DNA of 64,000 nucleotides from Rhodobacteraceae bacterium Alg238-R152 (GCA_900537125.1 UNRJ01000001.1:434001-498000), one strand, 5' to 3'; shown: positions 36,044 through 45,190, counted from the stretch's first letter. Translations and numbers: made by a program. The notes: generated by a model from the letters alone, not told the origin.

Positions 36044-37807
36044 ATGACGCAACACGCTTCTGACACCAACGAAAAATTGCGCCCGGCAACAACAAGCTGG
36101 CGGGCGCGCTTGGCCTTGGCGTTGATTGTCGTGGTTGCGGGGGTGACCATCTGGGTCACAAACAGTTTTCTGACAGATCGGTTTACAGCCAATACGCGCA
36201 ACCGGGCAGAGCTCCGATTGGCGCTGTATTCCGGCAACCTGTTGAGCGAGTTGCGCCGCAACGCGGTTGTGCCTCAGCTGTTGGCCAAAGACCCCGAGTT
36301 GATCGGGGCGCTGAACTCTCAAGATTTTTCCAGCTCCACAGCACGCTTGATCAGCTTTGTGGATGAAATTGGCGCGGCGTCTTTGCTTTTGCTGGACGAA
36401 ACGGGCCGCACGGTGGCGGCAACAGACCGGACGCGCCTGGGAACCCTGTATCGAGATAAAGAGTTCTTTATCAATGCATTACGGTCCAATGTTACGCTGT
36501 TTACAGCGGCAAAAGACGAGAATGGATCCTATCGGTTTATCTATTCACGGCGTTTGGAAAGCGGGGGCGGTACGCTTGGCGTGATTGCGGTTGAGGTTGA
36601 TCTGCACAAATTTGAGCTGGCCTGGGCCGGGATTTCGGATGCGGTTTTGGTGACCAACAGTGAAGGCACCATCATTTTGAGCAGCGAGCCACGCTGGCGT
36701 GGCCTGACGGAAGAAGAGGCTTTGGCACGGCAGCCTGCGTTGGGCGCAATCGAGCGGGCCATCAAGGTAACAGCCGATTGGGCGCAGGATCCTGCAGACG
36801 CCTATTTGCGCGGTGAAGCGGTGATGCGCATGGGCGCGCGTATTCCTTTCCGAGGCTGGCAAATGACCAGTTTCACCAGCTATGCGGGTGTGCGCGAGAA
36901 GGTGAATGCGGTTCTGGCGCTGGAAATCATGGGATTTGCCATCCTTATGGCGTTGGGTTTTTACGTTTTGGGGCGCAAAAGTGCGCTGCGCATGGCGTTA
37001 TTTCAGCGCGAAAGCGTGGAGCTGCGTGGGCTGAACCTCCGTCTTCAGCGGGAAATCGCCGAGCGAGAGCGGATGCAGCAGAGCCTTGATATTGCCGAGC
37101 AGAGTCTCGCGCAGAGCTCCAAGCTGGCCGCATTGGGGGAGATGTCGGCGGCGGTAAGCCACGAGCTGAACCAGCCATTGGCCGCGATGAAGACTTATCT
37201 CGCCGGGGCGCAGCTTCTGGTGAAACGCAATCGGCCGGACGAAGCGTTAACTTCGTTTCAGCGGATTGATGACCTGATTGAGCGTATGGGCGCCATCACC
37301 AAGCAACTGAAATCTTATGCGCGAAAAGGTGGCGATGAGTTCCATGTGGTGGATATGGCGGAGGCGGTTGCCTCTGCTTTGTCGATGATGGAGCCCCAAT
37401 TGCGCCAGCGTCAGGTGCGCATAAGCAAGATTGTGCCGACGGATCCCGTGCGTGTTATGGGCGACCGGTTGCGTATCGAACAGGTGATGATCAATCTGCT
37501 CCGAAATGCGCTGGACGCAACCTTGGCTGTCCCGGATCCAGAGATCGAAATCCTTTTGGCAGCAGGGGAAACGGCCACTTTGACGGTGCATGACAATGGA
37601 CCGGGCATTGATGATTTGAACAATTTGTTTGAGCCGTTTTTCACCACAAAACAGCCTGGAGAAGGGGTTGGATTGGGGTTGGCAATCAGCTCGGGCATCG
37701 TCAGTGACCTTGGTGGGAGGCTGACAGCACGAAATGGCGACGGGCAGGGGGCTGTATTTGAAGTTCAGCTGCCTATCTTGAACGAAGATATTGAAGCAGC
37801 GGAGTAA
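36044..37807 (+). CDS. dctB: C4-dicarboxylate-type sensor histidine kinase DctB
   Basis: 587 residues. Two membrane helices (about 20-45 and 285-310) flank a periplasmic double-Cache-like domain (DEIGAASLLLLDETGRTVAATDRTRLG...FIYSRRLESGGGTLGVIAVEVDL). A coiled coil precedes the phosphoacceptor SAAVSHELNQPLAAMKTYL (about 370), and the ATPase has NLLRNALDA, DNGPGI and GEGVGLGLAIS. This matches DctB, which senses succinate, fumarate or malate. No dctPQM transporter lies beside it. dctD follows after 4 bp. Confidence 0.92.
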   Translation: MTQHASDTNEKLRPATTSWRARLALALIVVVAGVTIWVTNSFLTDRFTANTRNRAELRLALYSGNLLSELRRNAVVPQLLAKDPELIGALNSQDFSSSTARLISFVDEIGAASLLLLDETGRTVAATDRTRLGTLYRDKEFFINALRSNVTLFTAAKDENGSYRFIYSRRLESGGGTLGVIAVEVDLHKFELAWAGISDAVLVTNSEGTIILSSEPRWRGLTEEEALARQPALGAIERAIKVTADWAQDPADAYLRGEAVMRMGARIPFRGWQMTSFTSYAGVREKVNAVLALEIMGFAILMALGFYVLGRKSALRMALFQRESVELRGLNLRLQREIAERERMQQSLDIAEQSLAQSSKLAALGEMSAAVSHELNQPLAAMKTYLAGAQLLVKRNRPDEALTSFQRIDDLIERMGAITKQLKSYARKGGDEFHVVDMAEAVASALSMMEPQLRQRQVRISKIVPTDPVRVMGDRLRIEQVMINLLRNALDATLAVPDPEIEILLAAGETATLTVHDNGPGIDDLNNLFEPFFTTKQPGEGVGLGLAISSGIVSDLGGRLTARNGDGQGAVFEVQLPILNEDIEAAE

Positions 37808-37811
37808 ATTC

Positions 37812-39146
37812 GTGGCACAAAGCATGAAGATCGCAATCGTCGATGACGAGCAGGACATGCGGCAGTCGATCAGCCAATGGCTGGCACTGTCGGGCTATGA
37901 CACAGAAACATTTTCCAGCGCCGAGGATGCGCTGAAAGCGCTTGGCGCCGAGTATCCGGGGATCGTGATTTCCGACATCAAGATGCCGGGTATGGACGGG
38001 ATGCAGTTCCTCAAGAAGCTGATGGGGGCGGACAGTTCGTTGCCGGTGATCATGATCACCGGGCATGGCGATGTGCCGATGGCCGTGGATGCCATGCGCG
38101 TGGGTGCATTTGATTTCCTTGAGAAGCCGTTTAACCCGGACCGCATGACACAGCTGGCCAAAAAGGCCACAAATGCGCGGCGTTTGACGTTGGATGCGCG
38201 GGCGTTGCGGCGGGAGTTGTCGGACGGCGATCAGATTATGAACAAGCTCATTGGAGCAAGCCCGGTTATGGCGCGCCTCAAGGAGGACATTCTTGATCTG
38301 GGACAGGCGGACGGCCATGTGTTGGTTGATGGCGAGACTGGCACCGGCAAGACGTTGGTGGCGCATGCGTTACACGCGGTTGGCAGCCGGGCTGGGAAGA
38401 AGTTTGTATTGGTGAGCTGTGGCGCGTTAGAAGAAGACGCGCTGGCCAAACGCCTGTTTGGGCCGATGAACCCGGAAGACTCACAGCTGCCCGCCGTTGA
38501 AGAAGCGCGGGGCGGAACGCTCGTGCTTGAGGACATTGAGAGTCTGAGTGATGCGTTGCAGGCCAAGCTGCTCAATGTGATCAACGAACAAGGCACACCT
38601 GCGGAAACGCGGATTGTTGCCATCTCCAATATGCAAGAGCAGGACCGGACCTGTGAGGATGCGTTGCGCTCAGATCTGTTCTACCGCTTGGCCGCATTGC
38701 GGATCACGGTTCCACCTTTGCGCCAGCGTGGCGAAGATATTCTAACTCTGTTCACCCGTTTGTCGGAGCAGTTCAGCGAAGAATATGGCTGTGACGCGCC
38801 CAAGGTCAGTGCGCAGGAAGCCGCGCAGCTGTTGCAGGCACCGTGGCCAGGCAACGTGCGTCAGTTGATCAATTTGGCGGAGCGTGCCGTACTGCAGAGC
38901 CGCCGGGGTGAGGGCACCATTGCGTCGCTGTTGATGAGTGATCACGAGGATATGCAGCCGGTTGTCACCACTGAAGGCAAGCCACTGAAAGAATATGTGG
39001 AAGCGTTTGAAAGGATGTTGATCGACAACACCATGAGGCGTCATCGCGGCTCGATTTCCGGTGTCATGGAAGAGCTGTGCCTGCCGCGCAGGACACTCAA
39101 CGAGAAGATGGCAAAATACGGTTTGCAGAGGGCTGACTACCTTTGA
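37812..39146 (+). CDS. dctD: DctD-type response regulator lacking GAFTGA, with altered Walker B
   Basis: 444 residues from a GTG at 37812, eight bases after GGAG; the ATG at 37824 has no good site. The receiver domain has IVISDIKMPGMDG; the AAA+ domain has Walker A GETGTGKT (about 174), the arginine-finger region LRSDLFYRLAALRITVPPLRQRGEDI and WPGNVRQL; the C-terminal HTH ends RRTLNEKMAKYGL. Two features are odd: the region expected to carry GAFTGA reads LFGPMNPEDSQLPAVEEA, and Walker B is LVLEDI instead of LFLDEI (acidic pair at 240-241 swapped). It may therefore not activate sigma-54 promoters. Confidence 0.9.
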   Translation: MAQSMKIAIVDDEQDMRQSISQWLALSGYDTETFSSAEDALKALGAEYPGIVISDIKMPGMDGMQFLKKLMGADSSLPVIMITGHGDVPMAVDAMRVGAFDFLEKPFNPDRMTQLAKKATNARRLTLDARALRRELSDGDQIMNKLIGASPVMARLKEDILDLGQADGHVLVDGETGTGKTLVAHALHAVGSRAGKKFVLVSCGALEEDALAKRLFGPMNPEDSQLPAVEEARGGTLVLEDIESLSDALQAKLLNVINEQGTPAETRIVAISNMQEQDRTCEDALRSDLFYRLAALRITVPPLRQRGEDILTLFTRLSEQFSEEYGCDAPKVSAQEAAQLLQAPWPGNVRQLINLAERAVLQSRRGEGTIASLLMSDHEDMQPVVTTEGKPLKEYVEAFERMLIDNTMRRHRGSISGVMEELCLPRRTLNEKMAKYGLQRADYL

Positions 39147-39170
39147 TGGAAATCAGATAGACAACCAGTT

Positions 39171-39205
39171 CGCCGCAAGCTTTCGATAGGCTTGCGGCGC
39201 TTTTT
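39171..39205 (+). terminator. Intrinsic terminator after dctD
   Basis: A perfect ten-base-pair stem (39171-39180 with 39190-39199) with a nine-base loop is followed by CTTTTT. It ends the purC/dctBD stretch. Confidence 0.9.
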
Positions 39206-39263
39206 GTTTGGTGGCACGGTGCAGTATCGTTGGCGCTAACGGAAAGTTGTGGAGTACCTAGTG

Positions 39264-39947
39264 ATGACATTGTTAAAGGCACCGGCTGCGTATTTGTTTG
39301 ATATGGATGGCTTGCTTCTGGATACGGAGCGGATGTTTTTACAAGCGTTTCTCACGCTCACAGAAGAGTTGGGTGTTGTGAAATGGGAAGCAGAAGCTTT
39401 CTTTGCGGATTTGGTTGGCACGTCGAGCAAAGTGACCACCGCGCGATTGCATGATTTTCTGCCGCGCAAAACCGATGTTGCCGAATTCGACCATCAATGG
39501 CGCGCCGTGCATGCCAAAAACGTGGTGCATGGCGTTCCCACAAAACCGTTTGTTTTGGACATCCTGCAGGCTGTCCGTGACACAGGTGTGCCGATGGCCG
39601 TTGTGACGTCCACACATGCGGCCTCGGCGAAACACCATTTGCAAACAGCTGGTCTATTGCCGTTTTTTGAGACGGTTTGTGCCGGTGATGAGGTGACTGC
39701 AAACAAGCCAGAACCGGAACCCTACTTAGAGGGCGCCCGCCGTTTGGGGGTTGATAGCCGCCATTGTGTGGCGTTTGAAGACAGTGACCTGGGCACGACG
39801 GCGGCGGTGCGTGCGGGGTGTCTCACAGTGCAAATTCCGGATATTCGCCCGCTGCACAAACCGCTACCTGATCTGGGTCAGATCGTCGCCAGGGATTTGA
39901 GCCATGCCGCTGTGCAGATTGGGCTTTTTGACAGTGCATTAACTTAA
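39264..39947 (+). CDS. HAD-superfamily phosphatase (beta-phosphoglucomutase-like)
   Basis: 227 residues. HAD motif I is YLFDMDGLLLDTE (Asp about 12 and 14), motif II VVTSTHA, motif III the lysine in TANKPEPEPYLEG, and motif IV FEDSDLG. A helical cap follows motif I. It probably dephosphorylates or isomerises a sugar or nucleotide phosphate. The ATG at 39264 has GGAG about ten bases upstream; a GTG at 39249 is possible. It lies between the dctD terminator and the long rne leader. Confidence 0.88.
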   Translation: MTLLKAPAAYLFDMDGLLLDTERMFLQAFLTLTEELGVVKWEAEAFFADLVGTSSKVTTARLHDFLPRKTDVAEFDHQWRAVHAKNVVHGVPTKPFVLDILQAVRDTGVPMAVVTSTHAASAKHHLQTAGLLPFFETVCAGDEVTANKPEPEPYLEGARRLGVDSRHCVAFEDSDLGTTAAVRAGCLTVQIPDIRPLHKPLPDLGQIVARDLSHAAVQIGLFDSALT

Positions 39948-39959
39948 CTGCCGTATCCG

Positions 39960-40380
39960 TCAGACGATTCCCCATTGTGTTTTCCACAGGAGTGGTTTTA
40001 TGTGGGGGAACGGATGGCGCAGGGTTTGCCCACCGTATGAGTTTCGCTGAGTGTAGCGTATCAGACGGCCCACAGGACCCCAAGGGGCAGAGGGCCGGGC
40101 GAGATGCTCAGACCGATTGGGTTCATGAAAATGAGCCGGTAGAGACGCCCGCACCGCCATGGCGGAGGGCTTAGAACAGGCGCAGGCTCGGAAGCTACCG
40201 ATTGCCGCGTCGGAGAAGAAACGCGATGAAGCGCGCGATTGATTTGAGAGACCGAGCAAGGACCGCAAGCGGCCCCGTCGGCGGCGCGCATCCCCTCGCT
40301 CAGACAAGACACCCCCAAAAAGTTCACCGACCCGATCCCCCGGGAGTGGGGCGGCGCTTACGCGGGTGCAAACGGATAAC
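39960..40380 (+). promoter_or_regulatory. Long GC-rich leader region of rne, probably structured
   Basis: About 430 bp between the phosphatase and rne holds no convincing gene. It is rich in self-complementary runs, including the 12-base palindrome CCGCCATGGCGG near 40156, CCCC-AA-GGGG near 40080 and CCCCCGGG near 40337. RNase E controls its own mRNA through the 5' leader in enterobacteria; an analogous leader here is inference. The transcription start is unknown. Confidence 0.4.
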
Positions 40381-43300
40381 ATGGCTAAGAAAATGCTCAT
40401 CGATGCCACCCACGCGGAAGAGACCCGCGTTGTGGTGGTGGACGGAAACAAGGTTGAGGAGTTCGACTTTGAATCTGAAAACAAACGGCAACTCGCCGGT
40501 AACATTTATCTCGCAAAAGTAACACGGGTTGAGCCGTCGCTTCAGGCGGCTTTTGTGGATTATGGCGGAAACCGCCATGGTTTCCTCGCGTTCTCTGAAA
40601 TACACCCGGATTACTACCAGATCCCGGTTGCAGATCGCGAAGCGCTTTTGGAAGAAGAGCGCGCCTATGCTGAATCGCTGAAGTCACGCGATGAAGAAGA
40701 CGAGAAGCCCAAGTCGCGCGGTCGCCGTTCCCGGTCCCGTAAGAAGACCGACGATCAGGCCTCAACTGAGGGCACTGAGGTGGGCGCCGTGGAGACATCC
40801 ACAGAAAAGTCAGAGGGCTCAGAAACGCCTGCGGCTGAGATTTCGGGCATGGAGACCATCGATTTGGTCGAAGACGCCGGCCAACAGGAAGCCGAAGGGC
40901 TGTCTCCGATGGAGCTGGTTGAGGAGACACCTGTTGAGGAACCTGTAGAATCCGAAGCAACCGAACAAGTTGCCGAGACCGAGGCGGCTCCAGAGGGGGA
41001 AACGCCTGCGGTAGAAGTTTCTGATACAGCTGATGTGGTGACTGATGAAGTTGCTGCGGAAGAGAGTGCGTCGGAAAACGAAGATCAGACTGACGTTTCT
41101 GCTGAGGAAGAAGTTTCTGCTGAAGAAACCGACACAGGCAAAGATGATGGTCCTAAGACCATTGCTGCGAATACAGAGGGCGAAGACGCCGTCGCCAGCA
41201 AAGATCCCAAAACCGGTGAAGAGACCGAAACTGACGCCACTACCGCTTCCGAAGCTGTGAGTGCCGAAGAGGGTGACGAGGGTGACACTAGTGAAGCCAC
41301 GCCAGAGGACCCTGCTGTAGCGGAAACCGAAGACGAAGCATCTGTGGTGGAACCTGTTGCAGAAACGTCCTCTGATGAGGATGGTGCGGACGCCGTCGCA
41401 GCAGAGACTGCTGACGATGCTGAAGCTGTTGTGGTTGCGGATGAAACGCCGGTTGAGACCGGTGATGCGGAGGATTCTCAGCAGGAAGTTGATGCACCCG
41501 AGGCTGAGGTCAAGACAGACGAGAGCGCGTCCGCCGAAGATACATCCGCAGAGGATAATACTTCAGCGACAGAGGCAGCAGCTGACGCTGACGCAAAAGC
41601 CTCCAAAGCCGCGGCCCCTTCTACAGATGAAGATGACGACAACGGTAAGAAAGCTGGTCGCCGCCGTTCGCGTCGTCGGGGCAAGCGTTCTGATGCGTCT
41701 GAGAAAGACGAGAGCATCGAATCCGTGGCCGATGAGGACGACAGCGAAGACATCCGTCCACCGCGTAAACCGCGCGCGCGTCGCTACAAGATTCAAGAAG
41801 TGATCAAAGTGCGCCAGATCCTGCTGGTGCAGGTGGTAAAAGAAGAGCGGGGCAACAAAGGCGCAGCGCTGACAACATACCTGTCTTTGGCAGGGCGTTA
41901 TTGTGTATTGATGCCAAACACCGCCCGTGGTGGTGGCATCTCTCGCAAGATCACCAATGCGCCAGATCGCAAAAAACTCAAAGAAATTGCCAGCGAAATC
42001 GACGTGCCGCAGGGCGCAGGGCTGATTGTGCGCACGGCGGGAGCCAAGCGCACCAAGTCAGAGATCAAGCGCGACTATGAGTACCTGCAGCGTCTGTGGG
42101 AGCAGATCCGCGAGCTGACACTAAAATCAATTGCACCTGCGAAGATTTATGAAGAAGGCGACCTGATCAAACGTTCAATTCGCGACCTGTATTCACGTGA
42201 GATTGACGAGGTGATGGTCGAAGGCGAGCGCGGGTATCGCATTGCCAAAGACTTCATGAAAATGATCATGCCGTCGCACGCCAAAAACGTGAAACGCTAC
42301 CAAGAGAGCCTGCCGTTGTTTGCGCGCTTTCAGGTGGAGAGCTACCTGTCGGGCATGTTTAACCCAACGGTCCAACTGAGATCCGGTGGCTACATTGTGA
42401 TTGGCGTGACCGAAGCGCTGGTGGCAATTGATGTGAACTCTGGCCGGGCCACCAAAGAAAGCTCGATCGAAGAAACCGCGCTAAAGACAAACCTGGAGGC
42501 CGCTGAAGAGGTGGCACGCCAGTTGCGATTGCGCGACCTTGCCGGTCTGATCGTGATCGATTTTATCGACATGGATGAGCGCAAGAACAACAGCGCCGTT
42601 GAAAAACGGATGAAGGACAAGTTGAAGACCGATCGCGCGCGCATTCAAGTGGGCCGGATTTCGGGCTTTGGACTGATGGAAATGAGCCGTCAGCGCCTGC
42701 GTCCGGGCATGATCGAGGCCACAACACAGCCTTGCCCACATTGTCACGGCACCGGCTTGATCCGGTCTGACGACAACCTCGCGCTGTCGATCTTACGTCA
42801 AATCGAAGAAGAGGGCACACGTGGCCGTTCTCGTGAGGTGCTTGTCAAAGCACCGGTTGCGATTGTGAACTACCTGATGAACCAGAAACGGGAACATGTG
42901 GCGCAGATCGAAGCGCGCTATGGCCTGTCAGTGCGGATTGAGGCCGACCCTTCTCTTGTGTCGCCAGACTTCACAATTGAGAAGTTTAAGACCGCGACGC
43001 GGGTTGTGCCCGAACCTGCGGCGCCTGTGGTGTCTGGTAACATGTCGATCATGGATGCAATTGATGACGCCGAAGTTGAAGACGCTGAGGTGATCTCCGA
43101 AGCCGCTCCTGCCGAAGGGACGTCCGTGGAAGAGAAACCTGCGGATGACGAAGGTGAGGATAAGCCGAAAAAACGCCGCCGTCGCCGCCGTCGTCGTCGT
43201 GGGTCCGACGCTGCTGAAAATGAGGAAAACGGTAACACTGAAAATGGTACCGAAAGTGGGGCGGAATCTGACAAGTCGGAAAGTACAGATTCTTCTGAGG

Positions 43301-43713
43301 ACGCTGGCGATGCCAGCGAGACCGAAGAAAGACCTAAAAAGCGCAGTCGCAGCCGTCGTAGCCGGTCCCGTAAGAAGGTCGAAGAGGCCGTGGAGGCACC
43401 AGCAGAAGAGGTTGCTGCCGTTACTGCGGATGCCGAAGGTGTAAAGGCTGAAGATGTGACACCAACCGAAGTGGTTGAGGTCACAGAGGTGGCGCAACCA
43501 TCGGACGCGACGGATGATAGTGCTGAGCAAGCACCGGCACAGCAAGATGAGGTCACACCAGAGCCTGAGATGGCTGAGGAAACGTCGGAAGCTGCGCCAG
43601 AGGTTGCAGCGTCACTTGAGCTTGAAGTGGCTGAGCCGGAAGTTGTGCACGCGGCTCCAGAACCCGCAGCCCCACCCAAACCAAAACGCCGGGGATGGTG
43701 GTCTCGCGGGTAA
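40381..43713 (+). CDS. rne: Ribonuclease E with very large insertion in the S1 domain
   Basis: 1110 residues from the ATG at 40381. The N-terminus (KKMLIDATHAEETRVVVVDGNKVEEFDFE) and S1 start (VTRVEPSLQAAFVDYGGNRHGFL) are normal. The S1 domain is then interrupted by about 370 acidic, Arg-tract-flanked residues (about 95-465) before resuming at VKEERGNKGAALTTYLSLAGRY. Catalytic aspartates sit in AIDVNSGR and VIDFIDMD, and the Zn-link is CPHCHGTG (about 785). The low-complexity C-terminal tail has Arg clusters (KKRRRRRRRRRGS) and ends KPKRRGWWSRG. It processes and degrades mRNA and scaffolds the degradosome. Confidence 0.95.
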   Translation: MAKKMLIDATHAEETRVVVVDGNKVEEFDFESENKRQLAGNIYLAKVTRVEPSLQAAFVDYGGNRHGFLAFSEIHPDYYQIPVADREALLEEERAYAESLKSRDEEDEKPKSRGRRSRSRKKTDDQASTEGTEVGAVETSTEKSEGSETPAAEISGMETIDLVEDAGQQEAEGLSPMELVEETPVEEPVESEATEQVAETEAAPEGETPAVEVSDTADVVTDEVAAEESASENEDQTDVSAEEEVSAEETDTGKDDGPKTIAANTEGEDAVASKDPKTGEETETDATTASEAVSAEEGDEGDTSEATPEDPAVAETEDEASVVEPVAETSSDEDGADAVAAETADDAEAVVVADETPVETGDAEDSQQEVDAPEAEVKTDESASAEDTSAEDNTSATEAAADADAKASKAAAPSTDEDDDNGKKAGRRRSRRRGKRSDASEKDESIESVADEDDSEDIRPPRKPRARRYKIQEVIKVRQILLVQVVKEERGNKGAALTTYLSLAGRYCVLMPNTARGGGISRKITNAPDRKKLKEIASEIDVPQGAGLIVRTAGAKRTKSEIKRDYEYLQRLWEQIRELTLKSIAPAKIYEEGDLIKRSIRDLYSREIDEVMVEGERGYRIAKDFMKMIMPSHAKNVKRYQESLPLFARFQVESYLSGMFNPTVQLRSGGYIVIGVTEALVAIDVNSGRATKESSIEETALKTNLEAAEEVARQLRLRDLAGLIVIDFIDMDERKNNSAVEKRMKDKLKTDRARIQVGRISGFGLMEMSRQRLRPGMIEATTQPCPHCHGTGLIRSDDNLALSILRQIEEEGTRGRSREVLVKAPVAIVNYLMNQKREHVAQIEARYGLSVRIEADPSLVSPDFTIEKFKTATRVVPEPAAPVVSGNMSIMDAIDDAEVEDAEVISEAAPAEGTSVEEKPADDEGEDKPKKRRRRRRRRRGSDAAENEENGNTENGTESGAESDKSESTDSSEDAGDASETEERPKKRSRSRRSRSRKKVEEAVEAPAEEVAAVTADAEGVKAEDVTPTEVVEVTEVAQPSDATDDSAEQAPAQQDEVTPEPEMAEETSEAAPEVAASLELEVAEPEVVHAAPEPAAPPKPKRRGWWSRG

Positions 43714-43723
43714 TAGATAGAAA

Positions 43724-43749
43724 GCGCCGGGGAAATCCCCGGCGCTTTT
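43724..43749 (+). terminator. Intrinsic terminator after rne
   Basis: A nine-base-pair GC-rich stem (43724-43732 with 43737-43745) closes a four-base loop and is followed by TTTT. Confidence 0.9.
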
Positions 43750-43885
43750 CGTTGTGGGGCAAGGGGCAATTTATGCGCCTTTGATATCCCGAAATATGAC
43801 ATCGACTTTTCTTAAGGTTGATCGTGCAATCGCAGAAACGATGTCATATGTCAGCTTTTGTTACATTAAAATGAGCTGCCAAAAT

Positions 43886-43940
43886 CATGAAAAGGTACGA
43901 AAAAATACCTTTCATGCTTGAAGATATTTTAAGCTTAAAA
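43886..43940. promoter_or_regulatory. Two inverted repeats upstream of livJ: candidate operators
   Basis: CATGAAAAGGTA (43886-43897) faces TACCTTTCATG (43906-43916) with one base bulged, and TTTTAAGCTTAAAA at 43927-43940 is a perfect 14-base palindrome. They lie 80-135 bp before the binding-protein start in an AT-rich stretch of the 272-bp region between the rne terminator and livJ. A regulator site is likely, but the factor is unknown. Confidence 0.45.
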
Positions 43941-44021
43941 AAAATTCGCTCAGCTTATTGACGGACGGGTATAAGAACGCCCAAAGTTCATGTTGAAAAA
44001 TACAATGAACCAGGGAGCGAC

Positions 44022-45158
44022 ATGATGAAATTGCGGAGCGCGGCACTGGCCGCGGCGATGGCACTTACGGGTGCAACGGCGCAGGCGGATGTAAAAGTTG
44101 GCATGATCACCACCCTGTCCGGTGGTGGGGCTGGTCTTGGGATCGATGTGCGGGATGGCTTTATGCTGGCGGTGAAACAAGCGGGCCGAGATGATTTGGA
44201 CGTGGTGATCGAAGATGATCAACGCAAGCCTGACATTGCCGTGCAGCTGGCTGACAAAATGATTCAGTCTGAAAAAGTCGACGTTCTGACAGGCATCATC
44301 TGGTCCAATCTCGCGATGGCCGTGGTGCCAGCCGCAACCGCACAGGGCAAATTCTACCTGTCACCAAATGCGGGTCCATCGCCGCTTGCCGGTAAGGGCT
44401 GCCACGAGAACTATTTCAATGTGGCGTGGCAAAACGACAATCTGCACGAAGCAGCTGGTGCCTATGCCAATGATGCAGGTTTGAAAGATAGCTTCATTCT
44501 GGCGCCCAACTATCCAGCAGGCAAAGACGCATTGACCGGCTATAAGCGCTTCTTTGAAGGCGACTTGTCTGGCGAGCTCTATACTAAATTGGGTCAAACA
44601 GATTACGCAGCCGAGATCGCACAGATCCGGGCGTCCGGTGCAGACAGCGTGTATTTTTTCCTGCCAGGCGGCATGGGGATTTCGTTCCTGAAACAGTATG
44701 CGGCCAGCGGTGTGGATCTGCCGCTTGTTGGACCTGCGTTCAGCTTTGACCAGGGTATTTTGCAGGCTGTTGGCGATGCGGCGATGGGTGTAAAAAACAC
44801 CAGCCAGTGGAACAAAGACATCGACAACGCAACAAACGCTGCGTTTGTGGACACTTTCCAAGCTGAGTATGGCCGTTTGCCGTCGCTGTATGCATCGCAG
44901 GGGTTTGATACAGCCAACCTGCTGATTTCTGCGATGGTTAAGGCAGATGTGGCTGATGCGGATGCCTTCCGTGCAGCGCTCAAAGCGGCGGAGTTTGACT
45001 CGGTACGGGGTGACTTTGCCTTTGGCGACAATCACCACCCGGTGCAGGACATCTATGTGCGTGAAGTGATCAAAGAAGGTGACGTATACACCAACAAGAT
45101 CATTGCGACGGGCCTGTCCAACCACGCCGATGCTTATGCAGTCGACTGCAAAATGTAA
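44022..45158 (+). CDS. Branched-chain-amino-acid-type ABC transporter substrate-binding protein
   Basis: 378 residues with a cleavable signal peptide (LRSAALAAAMALTGATAQA). The mature part is a type I periplasmic binding protein: KVGMITTLSGGGAGLGIDVRDGFMLAVKQ, then FILAPNYPAGKDALTGYKR and the FSFDQGILQAVGDAAMGV hinge region. AGGGAG precedes the ATG pair at 44022/44025. It heads a five-gene Liv-type operon. The ligand could be a branched amino acid, an aromatic acid or another carboxylate; proximity to glutaryl-CoA genes hints at a dicarboxylate or lysine catabolite but does not prove it. Confidence 0.9.
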   Translation: MMKLRSAALAAAMALTGATAQADVKVGMITTLSGGGAGLGIDVRDGFMLAVKQAGRDDLDVVIEDDQRKPDIAVQLADKMIQSEKVDVLTGIIWSNLAMAVVPAATAQGKFYLSPNAGPSPLAGKGCHENYFNVAWQNDNLHEAAGAYANDAGLKDSFILAPNYPAGKDALTGYKRFFEGDLSGELYTKLGQTDYAAEIAQIRASGADSVYFFLPGGMGISFLKQYAASGVDLPLVGPAFSFDQGILQAVGDAAMGVKNTSQWNKDIDNATNAAFVDTFQAEYGRLPSLYASQGFDTANLLISAMVKADVADADAFRAALKAAEFDSVRGDFAFGDNHHPVQDIYVREVIKEGDVYTNKIIATGLSNHADAYAVDCKM

Positions 45159-45164
45159 GTGACT

Positions 45165-45190
45165 ATGGGAAGGCTATGCAGCCTTCCCAT
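45165..45190 (+). other. Hairpin between binding-protein and permease genes (first ABC operon)
   Basis: A perfect ten-base-pair stem (45165-45174 with 45181-45190) with a TATGCA loop lies seven bases after the binding-protein stop, without a T-run. Such hairpins often protect the upstream mRNA segment or cause partial termination, so that the binding protein is made in excess of the permease. Confidence 0.6.

Noticed and set aside
43170..43200. Run of CGT/CGC codons in rne as a microsatellite
   Set aside because: It encodes the Arg cluster with mixed codons and is not a pure repeat; explained by protein function.
42918..43802. 294-codon Ser/Thr-rich open frame opposite rne
   Set aside because: Its low-complexity protein mirrors the acidic repeats of the RNase E tail on the other strand; no ribosome site or motif.
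43927..43940. TTAAGCTTAA core as a CtrA site
   Set aside because: CtrA needs TTAA-N7-TTAA; here the TTAA halves are only two bases apart.
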